Positions 37,753 through 46,815 of a stretch of DNA of 64,000 nucleotides are shown piece by piece (position 1 is the stretch's first letter; each line of letters begins with the position of its first letter). This DNA is from Thermosynechococcus sp. NK55a (GTDB lineage Bacteria; Cyanobacteriota; Cyanobacteriia; Thermosynechococcales; Thermosynechococcaceae), in assembly GCF_000505665.1 (NCBI RefSeq), contig NC_023033.1:1888313-1952312 (forward strand). The letters are read 5' to 3'. A program made the position numbers and the translations under genes. Under the pieces are notes generated by a model. That model saw only the letters and a list, made by a program, of their open reading frames with translations. It was not told the DNA's origin and searched no databases.

Positions 37753-40660
37753 GCACCCGAGGCCTCCGCCCGTGGACCGACCTCGTGAAGTTGCACCCTG
37801 ATGTCGAAGGGGGCGCGCTCACGGAGGCGGTCTTCGCCATTGACCTGGGAGCCATCGCCTCGGGCGACCCCAACGTGCCCGTCGTGAACCGGGACCCAGA
37901 GGCCTTCTTCCGGGCAACGTACCTCACCGCGGATCTCCAAAAGCTCCTCGAGGAGGTGCTGGCGTCGCTCGCCGGAAAGTCGGGCTACAACCGAGTCCTC
38001 AAGCTCCGCACGCCGTTCGGAGGCGGCAAGTCGCACACGCTGGCGGCACTCCTCCACGCCGCACGGAAGCGCGAGGCCCTGGACAGCATCCCCGAGGGGA
38101 AGGGATTCACGCGGCCGAAGGACGTGGCGGTGGCGGTGTTCGACGGGGAGAAGTTTGACGCCCGCAATGGCAAGGAACTCGAAGGCGGGCGCACGATCCG
38201 GACGATGTGGGGCTGGCTCGCCTGGCAGATCGACCCCGAGACGGCCTTCCCCATCGTCGCCCAGCACGATGAGGATCGCGTCGCTCCCGGCGGCGATGTG
38301 ATCCGGGAGCTTCTGACGAAGGGAGCGGGGGGACGTCCGGTCCTCATTCTGCTCGACGAGGTCCTGAAGTACATGGAGCGCGCGGCGGCGGTGGCCGTGC
38401 TCGACTCGACCCTCCAACGACAAGCCAAGGACTTCTTCCAGAACCTGACCGTCGAGGTGTCCGGGAGCACGAACGCAGTGCTTGTGTACTCACTCACGTG
38501 GAGCGCGCGGGAGGCGTTCGGCAACGTCACGCTGCTCGCCGAGATCGATAAGCTCGCCGCGCGGGTGGATCAGGTTCGCGAGCCGGTCAGCGGAGACGAG
38601 ATCCTCCCCATTCTGCAGCGTCGCCTTCTCGGCGCTCCGCCGGACCACACCGTTGCCACGGAGGTCGCGACAGCCTATCAGGAAGTCGTGACCGGCATGC
38701 AGAGGGCCCACGCGGAGACGCCCGCCGAGCGCCAGCAGGCCGAAGAAGAAGGCCGCTTGCTGCGCGACCGGATGCGGGCCGCGTACCCATTCCACCCCGC
38801 TCTCATCGACGTGATGCGGGAGCGCTGGACAGCGGTTGACGCCTTCCAGCGAACCCGCGGGGCGCTCCGCTTCCTCGCCTCCTGCATGCACTCGCTCAAG
38901 AGGAACGGCGACGCGGGGCCGCTCCTGGGTCCCGGGGACGTGCCGCTCTGGGATGAGGAGGTGCGGGTCAAGCTGCTGAAGGAACTCGGGCTCCAGAACG
39001 ACTACGACCCAGTGATCACGGCGGACATCGAGGGGCCGAACGCCCGGGCCAAGCGCATCGACAAGCGGCTGGCCCGCGAGACGCCTCAACTCGCGAGCGT
39101 CAAGCCAGCGACCCGCCTGGCCACCGCCATTCTGCTGTACTCGTTCGGTGGCCTCCGGCGTGAAGGTTCAGGCAACGCTGAAACGCTTCCCCCGGGCGTG
39201 ACCGAGAGTGAGCTTCTCGCCGCGTGCGTCGGACCGGCTCTCGACAACATCACGGCGACCGCGGTGCTGTCGGAGCTGCGCAACACCTGCCTCTACCTGC
39301 ACTACGACGGTGTCCGCTACTGCTTCAAGAAGGACCCCAACGTCACCAAGCTCATTGAGGACGCGGAACAGGAAGTTGCGCGGCAAGAGGCGGAAGCCCA
39401 AGGACGCGGTCCGGTTCGGGACAAGATCAAGGAGATGCTCGACGCGCGCCTTGCGGGGCACGCCGGCGCCATTGTGTGGCCGGAGAAGAGCCAAGACATC
39501 CCGGACGGCGAGCCGCGCTTTCTCGTGGCCTACCTGCCGCTGGAATTTGCTAGAGAGAACAAGGCGGAACAGGAGCGCCAGGCAAGGGAGTTGCTGTCGA
39601 AATACGGGGACCGCCCAAGACGCTATCGCAATGGCCTCGCCTTGGCGATCCCCGACAAGAAGCAGATCGAGGCGCTCCGCCGCGCGGTGCGTTACCTCCT
39701 GGCCATCGAGCGGGTGGACGCGAAGAAGCAGCAGCTGCGGCTGACGAAGGACCAGCTCGACCAGCTCAAGGAGAGGAAGCGCACCGAAGAAGCGACGGCG
39801 GAATCCTGCTTCCGCGACCTTTACACGGCAGGGTGGCTGCCGCGGGTCGAAAACGGCGAGATCGGCATCGAGCGCGTGGAACGGGGGGGTGGCCCCTTCA
39901 ACCCACCGGGATTCACCAGCGAATCATGGAGCTACTCACGAGCGTAGGAACCCCGCGCGTCCATGGCAGCGTCACCCCGGGCAAGATCGTAGAGCGCGTG
40001 CGGCTGGGAGAACCGCTTGCCCCGGGCGAATCGCCACTCTTGGGCATCAAAGCCTCAGAGGTGCTGGAGGCCTTCTTCCGGGACATCGCGCCTCCGCGCC
40101 TCGAATCGTCGAACGTCCTTCGGAAAGGTATTGCGTGTGGGGTGACGGAAGGAACCTTTGCGTACACGAGCGGATCACAGCCTGCGCTCGGCCCCGACGG
40201 GAAGTTCCAGGTGGCCCGTGACAAGGTGGTGATCGGACGGACGCTTGCTGAGGACGAGGTGGATTTCGAGTCTGGCTTCCTCATGGTGCCTACGGCCCTT
40301 CCCGAAGCGGCAGCCACTCCCGCACCGGGAACCGTTCCGGTCCCACCTGGGGTTCCGGTTCCCACCTCTGGGGCGCCTCCTCGGCTTATGGAGGGTGGGC
40401 CGGTTCTTGCCCCAACGCCCGGTGCAGCGGGCGCAGCGCGCCAAGGCACCGTGCGATTGAAGTTCAAGGCCACGAGGGACCAGATCTTCAAGGCCTTTCC
40501 CGCCATCGCCAACTTGGCGGACAAATCGGACGACCGGAAGGTCACGATCCACGTCGAAGGACAGTCTTCGGAGGGCTTCGACCCGGTGTGGCTCCGCAAC
40601 GCGGTCGAGGAGCCGCTGGACGAGGCTAATATCGAGCGAGAGCTAGACGGGCAGTCGTAG
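37749..40660 (+). CDS. DUF499 AAA+ ATPase (COG1483-like), frameshifted in this sequence
   Basis: Two frames make one gene of about 970 residues. Frame 1 (37749-39947): LRPWTDLVKLHPDVEGGALT, Walker A RTPFGGGKSHTLAALLHAAR, Walker B PVLILLDEVLKYM and VYSLTWSAREAFG. It degenerates after VERGGG. The true C-terminus continues in another frame, IHQRIMELLTSVGTPRVHGS, to KATRDQIFKAFPAIANLADK and the stop at 40660, with a Pro-rich linker between. The switch coincides with a run of seven G (39883-39889); eight G would join the frames. DUF499 ATPases co-occur with DUF1156 methylases in predicted restriction-like modules, where ATP-driven target engagement is inferred. Either a sequencing error, a null mutation or a phase-variable switch. 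Confidence 0.8.
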
Positions 40661-40881
40661 CCGCAACTTTGACCAGAGGGCGGACGCCCCATGCCTGATC
40701 CTACTCGACGAGCCAGCAGATTACTGTGTGGGTGCGGCGGCGGTGCCGGTGGGAGACACCACCCTGGCGAATCAGACCGTCTCCTTTACCGCGCAGGTTA
40801 CCGACACGGTGCAACGGGTGAGTTGACAGAACTTCACCAAAGCAAGAATAATAAGAGATCGCCTACGAAAAACTATCAGAA
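40661..40881. other. Right edge of the foreign island
   Basis: After the DUF499 stop the high GC falls off around 40830. A short coding-like tail, AAVPVGDTTLANQTVSFTAQ to a stop at about 40827, may be the 3' remnant of a gene. The backbone tRNA-Leu follows. No direct repeat of the tRNA 3' end was seen at the left edge. Confidence 0.4.
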
Positions 40882-40965
40882 GCGGAACTGGCGGAATTGG
40901 TAGACGCGCTAGATTCAGGTTCTAGTGTCCGCAAGGACTTCGGGGTTCAAGTCCCCGGTTCCGCA
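40882..40965 (+). tRNA. tRNA-Leu (CAG anticodon)
   Basis: The acceptor arms GCGGAAC and GTTCCGC pair. The anticodon arm CTAGA-TTCAGGT-TCTAG gives CAG. The long variable arm (GTGTCCGCAAGGACTTC) marks a class II tRNA, and the T arm is GGGTTCAAGTCCC. Discriminator A at 40965, no encoded CCA. It directly borders the island, whose genes lie on its 5' side. Confidence 0.94.
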
Positions 40966-41024
40966 TCCTAGGGAGCCTTCAAAGTACGGTAGGATAGAAG
41001 CATTGGCTTCTGTGCGTTGTCATT

Positions 41025-41663
41025 ATGGCTTTTTCCTCCATTGCCGTTCGCGAACTCCCCATTTTTCCTTTGCCGGATGTTGTGCTCTTTCCGGGACGAC
41101 CACTGCCGCTCCATATTTTTGAATTCCGCTACCGCATCATGATGAATACGATTCTGGAGAGCGATCGCCGATTTGGCATCGTGATGTGGGACCCGCAAAC
41201 GGGACGGCCAGCCACGGTGGGCTGTTGTGCGGAAGTGCGTCGCTACGAACGGCTTCCCGATGACCGCATGCTCATTGATTCTCTGGGTCAGCAGCGGTTT
41301 CGCATCCTTGACTATGTGCGCGAAAAACCCTACCGCGTTGGACTGGTGGAGTGGATTGAGGATGAACCCACCAGCATTGATCTGCGCCCCTTAGCCCAGG
41401 AAGTACGTCAACTCCTCGAGGATGTGGTGCGCCTCTCGGCAAAACTGACGGAACAACCCATGGAACTGCCCCCCGATGTGCCCACCACTGCCCTGGAGCT
41501 GTCCTATTGGATTGCCAGTAATTTTCGCGGTGTCGCTCAGGAGCAGCAACGCCTTTTGGAGCTACAGTCCACCTACGATCGCCTGCTGCGGGAAGCGGAA
41601 ATTTTAACCACCACCCGCAATCACTTGGCGGCCCGTACCGTCCTCAAGGAAACCTTCAAATAG
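41025..41663 (+). CDS. LON substrate-binding-domain protein
   Basis: 212 residues that match the N-terminal domain of Lon but without ATPase or protease parts: VRELPIFPLPDVVLFPGRPL, LHIFEFRYRIMM and FGIVMWDPQTGRPATVG, plus RFRILDYVREKPYRVGLVEW. The C-terminal third is helical. Such stand-alone LAN/LonN proteins are conserved in cyanobacteria; a substrate-binding or adaptor role is likely but unproven. Confidence 0.85.
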   Translation: MAFSSIAVRELPIFPLPDVVLFPGRPLPLHIFEFRYRIMMNTILESDRRFGIVMWDPQTGRPATVGCCAEVRRYERLPDDRMLIDSLGQQRFRILDYVREKPYRVGLVEWIEDEPTSIDLRPLAQEVRQLLEDVVRLSAKLTEQPMELPPDVPTTALELSYWIASNFRGVAQEQQRLLELQSTYDRLLREAEILTTTRNHLAARTVLKETFK

Positions 41664-41744
41664 GCCGTGTCCTTCTCGACGGAATATGTTAGGCTAGAAG
41701 TCCTGCTTATTTTGCTTCACGTTGCCTTGTAGGGGAGAAAACTC

Positions 41745-41981
41745 ATGAGCCGCGTTTGTCAACTAACTGGAAAAAAGGCCAATAACGCCTACGCTATTTC
41801 CCACTCCCATCGGCGGACCAAAAAACTACAGGAAGTGAATTTGCAATGGAAACGGGTGTGGTGGCCAGAGGGCAAGCGTTGGGTGCGACTGCGCCTCTCT
41901 ACCAAAGCCATTAAAACCCTCGAGCGCAAAGGCCTGAGTGCATTTGCCAAAGAAGCGGGGTTGAATCTTAACAAACTCTAA
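41745..41981 (+). CDS. rpmB: 50S ribosomal protein L28
   Basis: 78 residues, standard length. It opens [20 protein letters not shown], contains [20 protein letters not shown] and ends in the conserved [12 protein letters not shown] segment. AGGGGAG ribosome binding site before ATG 41745. Converges with the dipeptidase gene 13 bp further on. Confidence 0.96.
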   Translation: MSRVCQLTGKKANNAYAISHSHRRTKKLQEVNLQWKRVWWPEGKRWVRLRLSTKAIKTLERKGLSAFAKEAGLNLNKL

Positions 41982-41994
41982 GGGTGACCCATCC

Positions 41995-42704
41995 TCAGAA
42001 ATCGACGCGCCCATAGCGAGCGAGGATGTCCCGCTGGTGAGTCTGTTGCTGCGTTTGCCACGCCCACAACTGATCCCCAAGGGAAAAGTGCCACCACTCG
42101 TTTGGGTGGCGCTGAAAACCCGCATCGCTCATTGCTTGATAGAGAATTTGGCGACGCTGAGCAAAGCAGGCGGCATTGATCTGGTCAGGATGACGATCGT
42201 AAAAATCGGGAAAGGAACGCTCGGAAACTTCATCAATGGCGCCCCCCATGTCCAGAGGATGGCCTGCCTGGTCAGCCAGGGTCAGATCAACGGCAGCACC
42301 GGTACTGTGGGGGGCGGTTCCTTGGGGTCTGAGCTGGGCACAGCCCAAAATTGATAAACCTGCTGCCAAATCTCGGTGGCGATCGCGGGCTCAAGCTGCT
42401 GCGAATCATACCCCCGCTCTTGACAAAGGGCAGTAAAGGTATGCGCCACCATGAATTGCTGCACCGCAATTGGGCGATAGGCATCAAAAATCGCCAGTTG
42501 CCAGCCGTAGGGCTCTAGGAATGCTTGGGCCCGCTCCAGGGCAGCAATCACGCCTAAGCGCAAGTAAAAGGGCGAAGCCCTGCCATAGGGGGCACCGAGA
42601 CTTTGATAGGGATGGGGGGCCAACCGCAGAAAGGCAGGGGGAATAGGTGCTAGGGGTTCCCCGCACTCCGCAATCGGAATTTTAGTATAGGGCTTATCCC
42701 CCAT
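41995..42704 (-). CDS. VanX-like D-Ala-D-Ala dipeptidase (M15), frameshifted in this sequence
   Basis: Two overlapping frames form one gene of about 235 residues. The first (from 42704) has GDKPYTKIPIAECGEPLAP and FDAYRPIAVQQFMVAHTFTA and fails after PKEPPP. The second continues HSTGAAVDLTLADQAGHPLD (HxxGxAxD zinc ligands) and ends with HPNEWWHFSLGDQLW (catalytic Glu, His). Adding one base to the six-G run at 42309-42314 (a C run on the coding strand) joins them exactly at PPPHSTGAAVD. Zn-dependent cleavage of D-Ala-D-Ala suggests a role in peptidoglycan turnover. The intact motifs on both sides argue for a very recent mutation or a sequence error. Confidence 0.78.
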
Positions 42705-42709
42705 CGGGA

Positions 42710-43114
42710 CTAGGACTTGGCTTCGCGATCAAGGGCGAGTTCGACTTGCTTAAACTCCTGTTCGAGGCGGGCTTTCAGCTTCTCAGGGAGAGGACGATTG
42801 GGATAGGAACTGTAGTGACCCGCGAGGGAGTTGAGGGCGGTTTGCATCGTCATAAAAGAGGAGAGCGATCGCAACGAGTCATCGCGACGATAGAGGGCAA
42901 AGAAATCATTCAACTTTTTGCGGGCCTCTGCTTGAGCTGCCTTTTTGTTGGGGGCATTCTCTGGTAGAGCGATCGCTTCCCGCAGGCTACTGATCAGGGC
43001 AAGGGTATCTTCACGGAAATTGCCCGTTAGCCCCGTGGGCACATTGGCACAACTGGTCAGCAGTAGTGACACACTTAGGAAAAGCGCGCAAACCATCGCC
43101 CAAAAACGTTTCAT
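42710..43114 (-). CDS. psb27: Photosystem II assembly lipoprotein Psb27
   Basis: 134 residues from ATG 43114. Lipoprotein signal with FLSVSLLLTSC, then the four-helix Psb27 fold: NVPTGLTGNFREDTLALI, KKLNDFFALYRRDDSLRSL, LNSLAGHYSSYPNRPLPEKL. Psb27 binds CP43 on the lumenal side and keeps the Mn cluster site open during PSII assembly and repair. It is acylated and sits on the lumenal thylakoid face. The dipeptidase gene follows 6 bp downstream. The sequence is, from memory, nearly that of T. elongatus. Confidence 0.95.
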   Translation of the reverse strand: MKRFWAMVCALFLSVSLLLTSCANVPTGLTGNFREDTLALISSLREAIALPENAPNKKAAQAEARKKLNDFFALYRRDDSLRSLSSFMTMQTALNSLAGHYSSYPNRPLPEKLKARLEQEFKQVELALDREAKS

Positions 43115-43285
43115 ACTCAACCCCAAAACAAAATTTAGGTTTTAAGATACCCACGAGGCTAATCTTAGCAAGAATTGGTTACCCTAACCCGGTTCTGTCC
43201 CTGGGAAAAGGACGGTATTTGGGGCATGATGATCTCAGCCATGATAAACGCTAGGTGATCAAGGGGTGCAGGAACGCGGTTGGCA

Positions 43286-43786
43286 ATGACAATCTACTTT
43301 TATCGCGTCAAGGATGCCTACGGCAGTTTTTCCAATTTCTCTCCCCACGGGTTTACCCTAGAGGGCTATTACTGGCCAACAGCAGAGCACTACTACCAAG
43401 CCCACAAATTCTTTGGCACTCCCTATGAGGCCTTTGGTCATGCTATTCGCATCGCGCCAACTCCTGAGGCGGCTGCCCAACTGGGTCGCAGTGGTCGCTA
43501 TCCTGTTCATCCCCAGTGGGATCAGCTCAAACAGGCAGTGATGTGGCGTGCCCTTGTGGCTAAATTTACCACCCATGCCGAGTTGCGGGAACTGCTCTTG
43601 GCAACCGTGGATGAAGAATTAGTGGAGGACTCCCCTGTAGATAGGTATTGGGGCTGTGGGAGCGATCGCCAAGGCTCAAACTACCTAGGACGGCTGCTGA
43701 TGCATTTGCGGCACTGTCTGCGCCAAGGGGCAGATCTCCACGTCTTTACTCCCCTGCAGGATTGCCCTTTCTGTCAGATGCCATGA
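43286..43786 (+). CDS. NADAR/YbiA-like N-glycosidase
   Basis: About 166 residues from ATG 43286 (TTG 43280 in frame). Core: FSNFSPHGFTLEGYYWPTAE, HYYQAHKFFG and MWRALVAKFTTHAELRELLL, then VEDSPVDRYWGCGSDRQGSN and YLGRLLMHLR. Characterised NADAR members hydrolyse an early riboflavin-pathway intermediate (YbiA) or remove ADP-ribose from guanine in DNA. Which applies here is open. The C-terminal tail ends DCPFCQM and overlaps the mutL 3' end by 13 bp (convergent). Confidence 0.85.
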   Translation: MTIYFYRVKDAYGSFSNFSPHGFTLEGYYWPTAEHYYQAHKFFGTPYEAFGHAIRIAPTPEAAAQLGRSGRYPVHPQWDQLKQAVMWRALVAKFTTHAELRELLLATVDEELVEDSPVDRYWGCGSDRQGSNYLGRLLMHLRHCLRQGADLHVFTPLQDCPFCQMP

Positions 43787-45399
43787 CTTTTGCCTACCAC
43801 CCAGTGGCGACGGAAAAAACGGGCAAGGCTAGATTCTTTCAGTTGCAGACAGATAGGGCGACCATGGGGGCAGGTGTGGGGTTGACGACAACGGTACCAC
43901 TGATCCACCAAGGTTTGCATTTCCGCAAGGGTGAGGGGCGTTCCGTTACGAATGGCACTGCGACAGGCAACGGCCACTTTGGCGGCGCTCAGATCCGTCA
44001 CTTGGCTGAGTTCAATGAGGGCGGCGACTCGATCTGGGCGATCGCGCAGTAGAGCAGGAACCCTACGCACTGCCCAAAGCTGCACCCCAAAGGGGGCGAC
44101 CCCTAGCCCCCAGTCTTGAAAGCGTTGCACTTGTGTTTCCGTGAGAGATTCCAGCAACACCGGCTGCTCTAGCTCCACTGCTTGCCAATCCGTTTCAATC
44201 TGCTCGTAAAGCACCCGTTCATGGGCAATGTGCTGCTCAATCAGCCAAATGCCCTCGGCGTGCTCGGCAATAATGTACGTATTGTGCAACTGGCCCACCA
44301 CTTTCAGTGCAGGTAGGGAAGTGGTAGGTCCCTTTGGGGATAACAGGGTTCGATAGCGAGCCGGAGGTTCAGCCGCTTTGAGCACCTGATAGCCGCTGGC
44401 ATCATTCAAGGGGGTGGTTGGGCAGGCCAGGAGTTGGCCAATGCGTTCTACCAACAGGGTTTGCCATTGCTCTGGCTCCCGTAGATAGATCCTGCGCTTT
44501 TGGGGCTCTGCTGACCAGTCGATCGCCCCCGGGGGTAAATGGAGATGGGCAATACAGAGGGGAAAGCGCTGCCGAGGGAGGCTGCGACCAAAGGCCTCAA
44601 GAATCACCTGCTGCCACGAGGGATCACTGTGCAGTTCCACCCAACGGCCATTAACGGCAACCCCTAACCCATCGGGGCGGGGACGGTGGTGGCAATCTGG
44701 CGGCGCCAAGACCAGTTCGATCTGGGCATCACTCATTTGGCGTAGATCTTGAGGATGCAGTTGTGGGATGAGTTGCAGCAGGCGATCGCCCAAAGACGCC
44801 ACTGCCGGCCAGTGACACCACTGTTTGCCATCCTTAAGGAGATACCAAGCCACCTGCGGGAAACAGAGGGCGATTTGCTGAAGCCGCTGCCGTACCTGGT
44901 TTGGATTTGCTCCCTGCTGACGTTGGGGCCAGTTCTGAAAAATGTGCTCAGCAATCACACGGGTCCCCACCGCCATTCCTAGAGGACGCTGGCTGCGCAC
45001 CTGCCCGTGGGCATCATAACTCACTCGCCAACCGCTATCTGCCTCGCGATGGCGGCTGCAAATCGTTAACTGGGCCATTTGTGCCAAACTGTGGAGGCTT
45101 TGGCCGCGAAATCCCAAGGTTGTGATGTCGGCTAGTTTCCCGCTGGCGGGTAACTTGCTGCTGGTGTAGGGGAGGGCTACTTGAGTGAGATCTGCCCAGC
45201 GAATTCCTTCGCCATTGTCCGTGACCTCAAGGTGCCATGCTGCAGGGTGCCAGTGCAGGTGGATGCGACTTGCGCCAGCATCAAGGGCATTTTCCACCAG
45301 TTCTTGGGCAATCGTGGCAAAGGAGTCGAGGGTTTCAGCGGCAGCGATCGCCCGCTGCATTTCAAGAGGCAACGGAACAACCGTCAGGCCATTATTCAT
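43774..45399 (-). CDS. mutL: DNA mismatch repair protein MutL
   Basis: 541 residues from ATG 45399. GHKL ATPase: AQELVENALDAGASRIHLHW, DNGEGIRWADL and TLGFRGQSLHSLAQM. The linker is followed by the C-terminal dimerisation domain (IAEHAEGIWLIEQHIAHERV). I do not see the endonuclease DQHAxxER motif in full; IEQHIAHERVLYE is the local equivalent, with Glu in place of the first Asp. The start overlaps the coaBC stop by 4 bp (ATGA). An upstream in-frame ATG at 45408 is less likely. Confidence 0.93.
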   Translation of the reverse strand: MNNGLTVVPLPLEMQRAIAAAETLDSFATIAQELVENALDAGASRIHLHWHPAAWHLEVTDNGEGIRWADLTQVALPYTSSKLPASGKLADITTLGFRGQSLHSLAQMAQLTICSRHREADSGWRVSYDAHGQVRSQRPLGMAVGTRVIAEHIFQNWPQRQQGANPNQVRQRLQQIALCFPQVAWYLLKDGKQWCHWPAVASLGDRLLQLIPQLHPQDLRQMSDAQIELVLAPPDCHHRPRPDGLGVAVNGRWVELHSDPSWQQVILEAFGRSLPRQRFPLCIAHLHLPPGAIDWSAEPQKRRIYLREPEQWQTLLVERIGQLLACPTTPLNDASGYQVLKAAEPPARYRTLLSPKGPTTSLPALKVVGQLHNTYIIAEHAEGIWLIEQHIAHERVLYEQIETDWQAVELEQPVLLESLTETQVQRFQDWGLGVAPFGVQLWAVRRVPALLRDRPDRVAALIELSQVTDLSAAKVAVACRSAIRNGTPLTLAEMQTLVDQWYRCRQPHTCPHGRPICLQLKESSLARFFRRHWVVGKSHGI

Positions 45400-46613
45400 G
45401 GCAGCCATTCTTGGACAATGTCAAAAATTTGGTGGGCCAGAATTAACTTTGGTACCTTGGCAAGAGGGCGCGATCGCCCCTGACGATCCAGCACTACCGC
45501 AGCATTTTCAACGGTGCCGAAACCACAATCCGCTTGATCTACTGCATTGGCAACCATCAAATCCAAGCCCTTGCGTTTTAGCTTCTCCTGGGCAGGCGTG
45601 ACAATATCCCCCGTTTGGGCGGCAAAACCAATCAGACGTTGGTGGGGCTGACGCATTTGAGCCACCGCTTGCAAAATATCGGGCACAGGACTCAGGGGTA
45701 AGGCCGTAGGCAACTCCGATTTAGGCAGCTTTCCCGACCACTGCTGAGCCGGGCGGACATCGCCAACGGCGGCAGCCATCACCAGCCAATCTGCCTCTGG
45801 CCACAGCTCTAGGATGGCCTTGAACATTGCTTCGCCACTCATTGCTTCAATAGCGCGTACCTGCGCTGGGATCGGCTCGGCGATCGCCCCATGAATCAAC
45901 GTTACCGTCGCCCCGCGATGAAGGGCTGCCCTTGCCAGAGCGATCCCCATTTTTCCCGTTGCCGGATTACCGATGAAGCGCACCGCATCCCAATATTCCC
46001 GGGTGCCCCCGGCGGTAATCAACAGATGCTTCCCAGCTAAGTCTCGCTTGCCGTGGGTATAGGCCAAAGAATCTAAATAGGCAATGATTTCCTGCGTCTG
46101 CGCCATTCGCCCCACACCGACACTGTCACAGGCCAAGCGGCCATAGGCCGGGGGTAAGCAATGATAACGGGGCTGTTGTTGCAGTTGTTGCCAATGGGCT
46201 TGTACCGTCGGTTGCTCCCACATTGTGGTGTTCATAGCCGGTGCCACCAAGATTGGCATTTGCGAGGCCAGCACCGTACTGACCAGTAGGTTGTCCGCTA
46301 AACCCAGCACCAATTTTGCCAACGTATTAGCTGTCAGGGGAGCAATTAACATCAGGGTTGCCCTTTCCGCCAGCTCAATATGCAGTGGTCGTGGCGCTTG
46401 GGGATGCCAAAAATCCGCATCCGTGAGTACTGATCGCCGGCACAGGGTTGAAAGGGTCAAAGGGGTAATGAATTGCGAAGCAGTCTCCGAAAGGATGGCA
46501 GAAACCTGCCACCCCGCTTTCACCTGCGTGGAGATCACATCGCAGATTTTATAGGCAGCAATGCCACCCCCCACCCCCACCAGCAAATGGGGAACTGTTC
46601 TAGGACTCGTCAA
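45396..46613 (-). CDS. coaBC: Bifunctional CoaBC (phosphopantothenoylcysteine decarboxylase/synthetase)
   Basis: 405 residues; two steps of coenzyme A synthesis. The N-terminal flavoprotein decarboxylase has LLVGVGGGIAAYKICDVI, LIAPLTANTLAKLVLGLADN and APAMNTTMWEQP. The C-terminal CTP-dependent ligase has LLITAGGTREYWDAVRFIGN, ATGKMGIALARAAL and IGFAAQTGDIVTPAQEKLKR. Its first 14 bp overlap the DUF2555 gene and its end overlaps mutL, a tight minus-strand cluster. Confidence 0.95.
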   Translation of the reverse strand: MTSPRTVPHLLVGVGGGIAAYKICDVISTQVKAGWQVSAILSETASQFITPLTLSTLCRRSVLTDADFWHPQAPRPLHIELAERATLMLIAPLTANTLAKLVLGLADNLLVSTVLASQMPILVAPAMNTTMWEQPTVQAHWQQLQQQPRYHCLPPAYGRLACDSVGVGRMAQTQEIIAYLDSLAYTHGKRDLAGKHLLITAGGTREYWDAVRFIGNPATGKMGIALARAALHRGATVTLIHGAIAEPIPAQVRAIEAMSGEAMFKAILELWPEADWLVMAAAVGDVRPAQQWSGKLPKSELPTALPLSPVPDILQAVAQMRQPHQRLIGFAAQTGDIVTPAQEKLKRKGLDLMVANAVDQADCGFGTVENAAVVLDRQGRSRPLAKVPKLILAHQIFDIVQEWLP

Positions 46614-46815
46614 AGGCCTCTAAATCCAAAAGATACAGATAGGGCTCCACCAGCTCTGGTCGGTGAAACGCAATGGCACGCAGGAGGTGCCAGTCTTCGA
46701 GGGCAGCAAAGGGGGTGTCGTAGTCATCCTCCTCAAGTCGTCGCGCCAAGGCTGCCACATCTTGGGGGGTTAGATGGTTGATATATTCCTGAGAATAGTG
46801 ATGTGTTGCTTGCAT
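46600..46815 (-). CDS. DUF2555 family protein
   Basis: 71 residues from ATG 46815. Family core: LTPQDVAALARRLEEDDYDT, PFAALEDWHLLRAIAFHRPE and LVEPYLYLLDLEAFDES. This small acidic cyanobacterial/plastid family has no function I can state. It overlaps coaBC by 14 bp, which suggests co-expression. The frame extends to 46857, but the family similarity starts at 46815. Confidence 0.75.
   Translation of the reverse strand: MQATHHYSQEYINHLTPQDVAALARRLEEDDYDTPFAALEDWHLLRAIAFHRPELVEPYLYLLDLEAFDES

Noticed and set aside
27700-40660. Naming the operon DISARM or BREX
   Set aside because: No drmA/drmB/drmC-like genes, no PglZ alkaline-phosphatase-like or BrxL/Lon-type gene; only the methylase and SNF2 helicase theme is shared.
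40882-40965. tRNA-Leu as the integration (att) site of the island
   Set aside because: The island lies on the 5' side of the tRNA, no copy of the tRNA 3' end was seen at the left edge, and no integrase gene is present.
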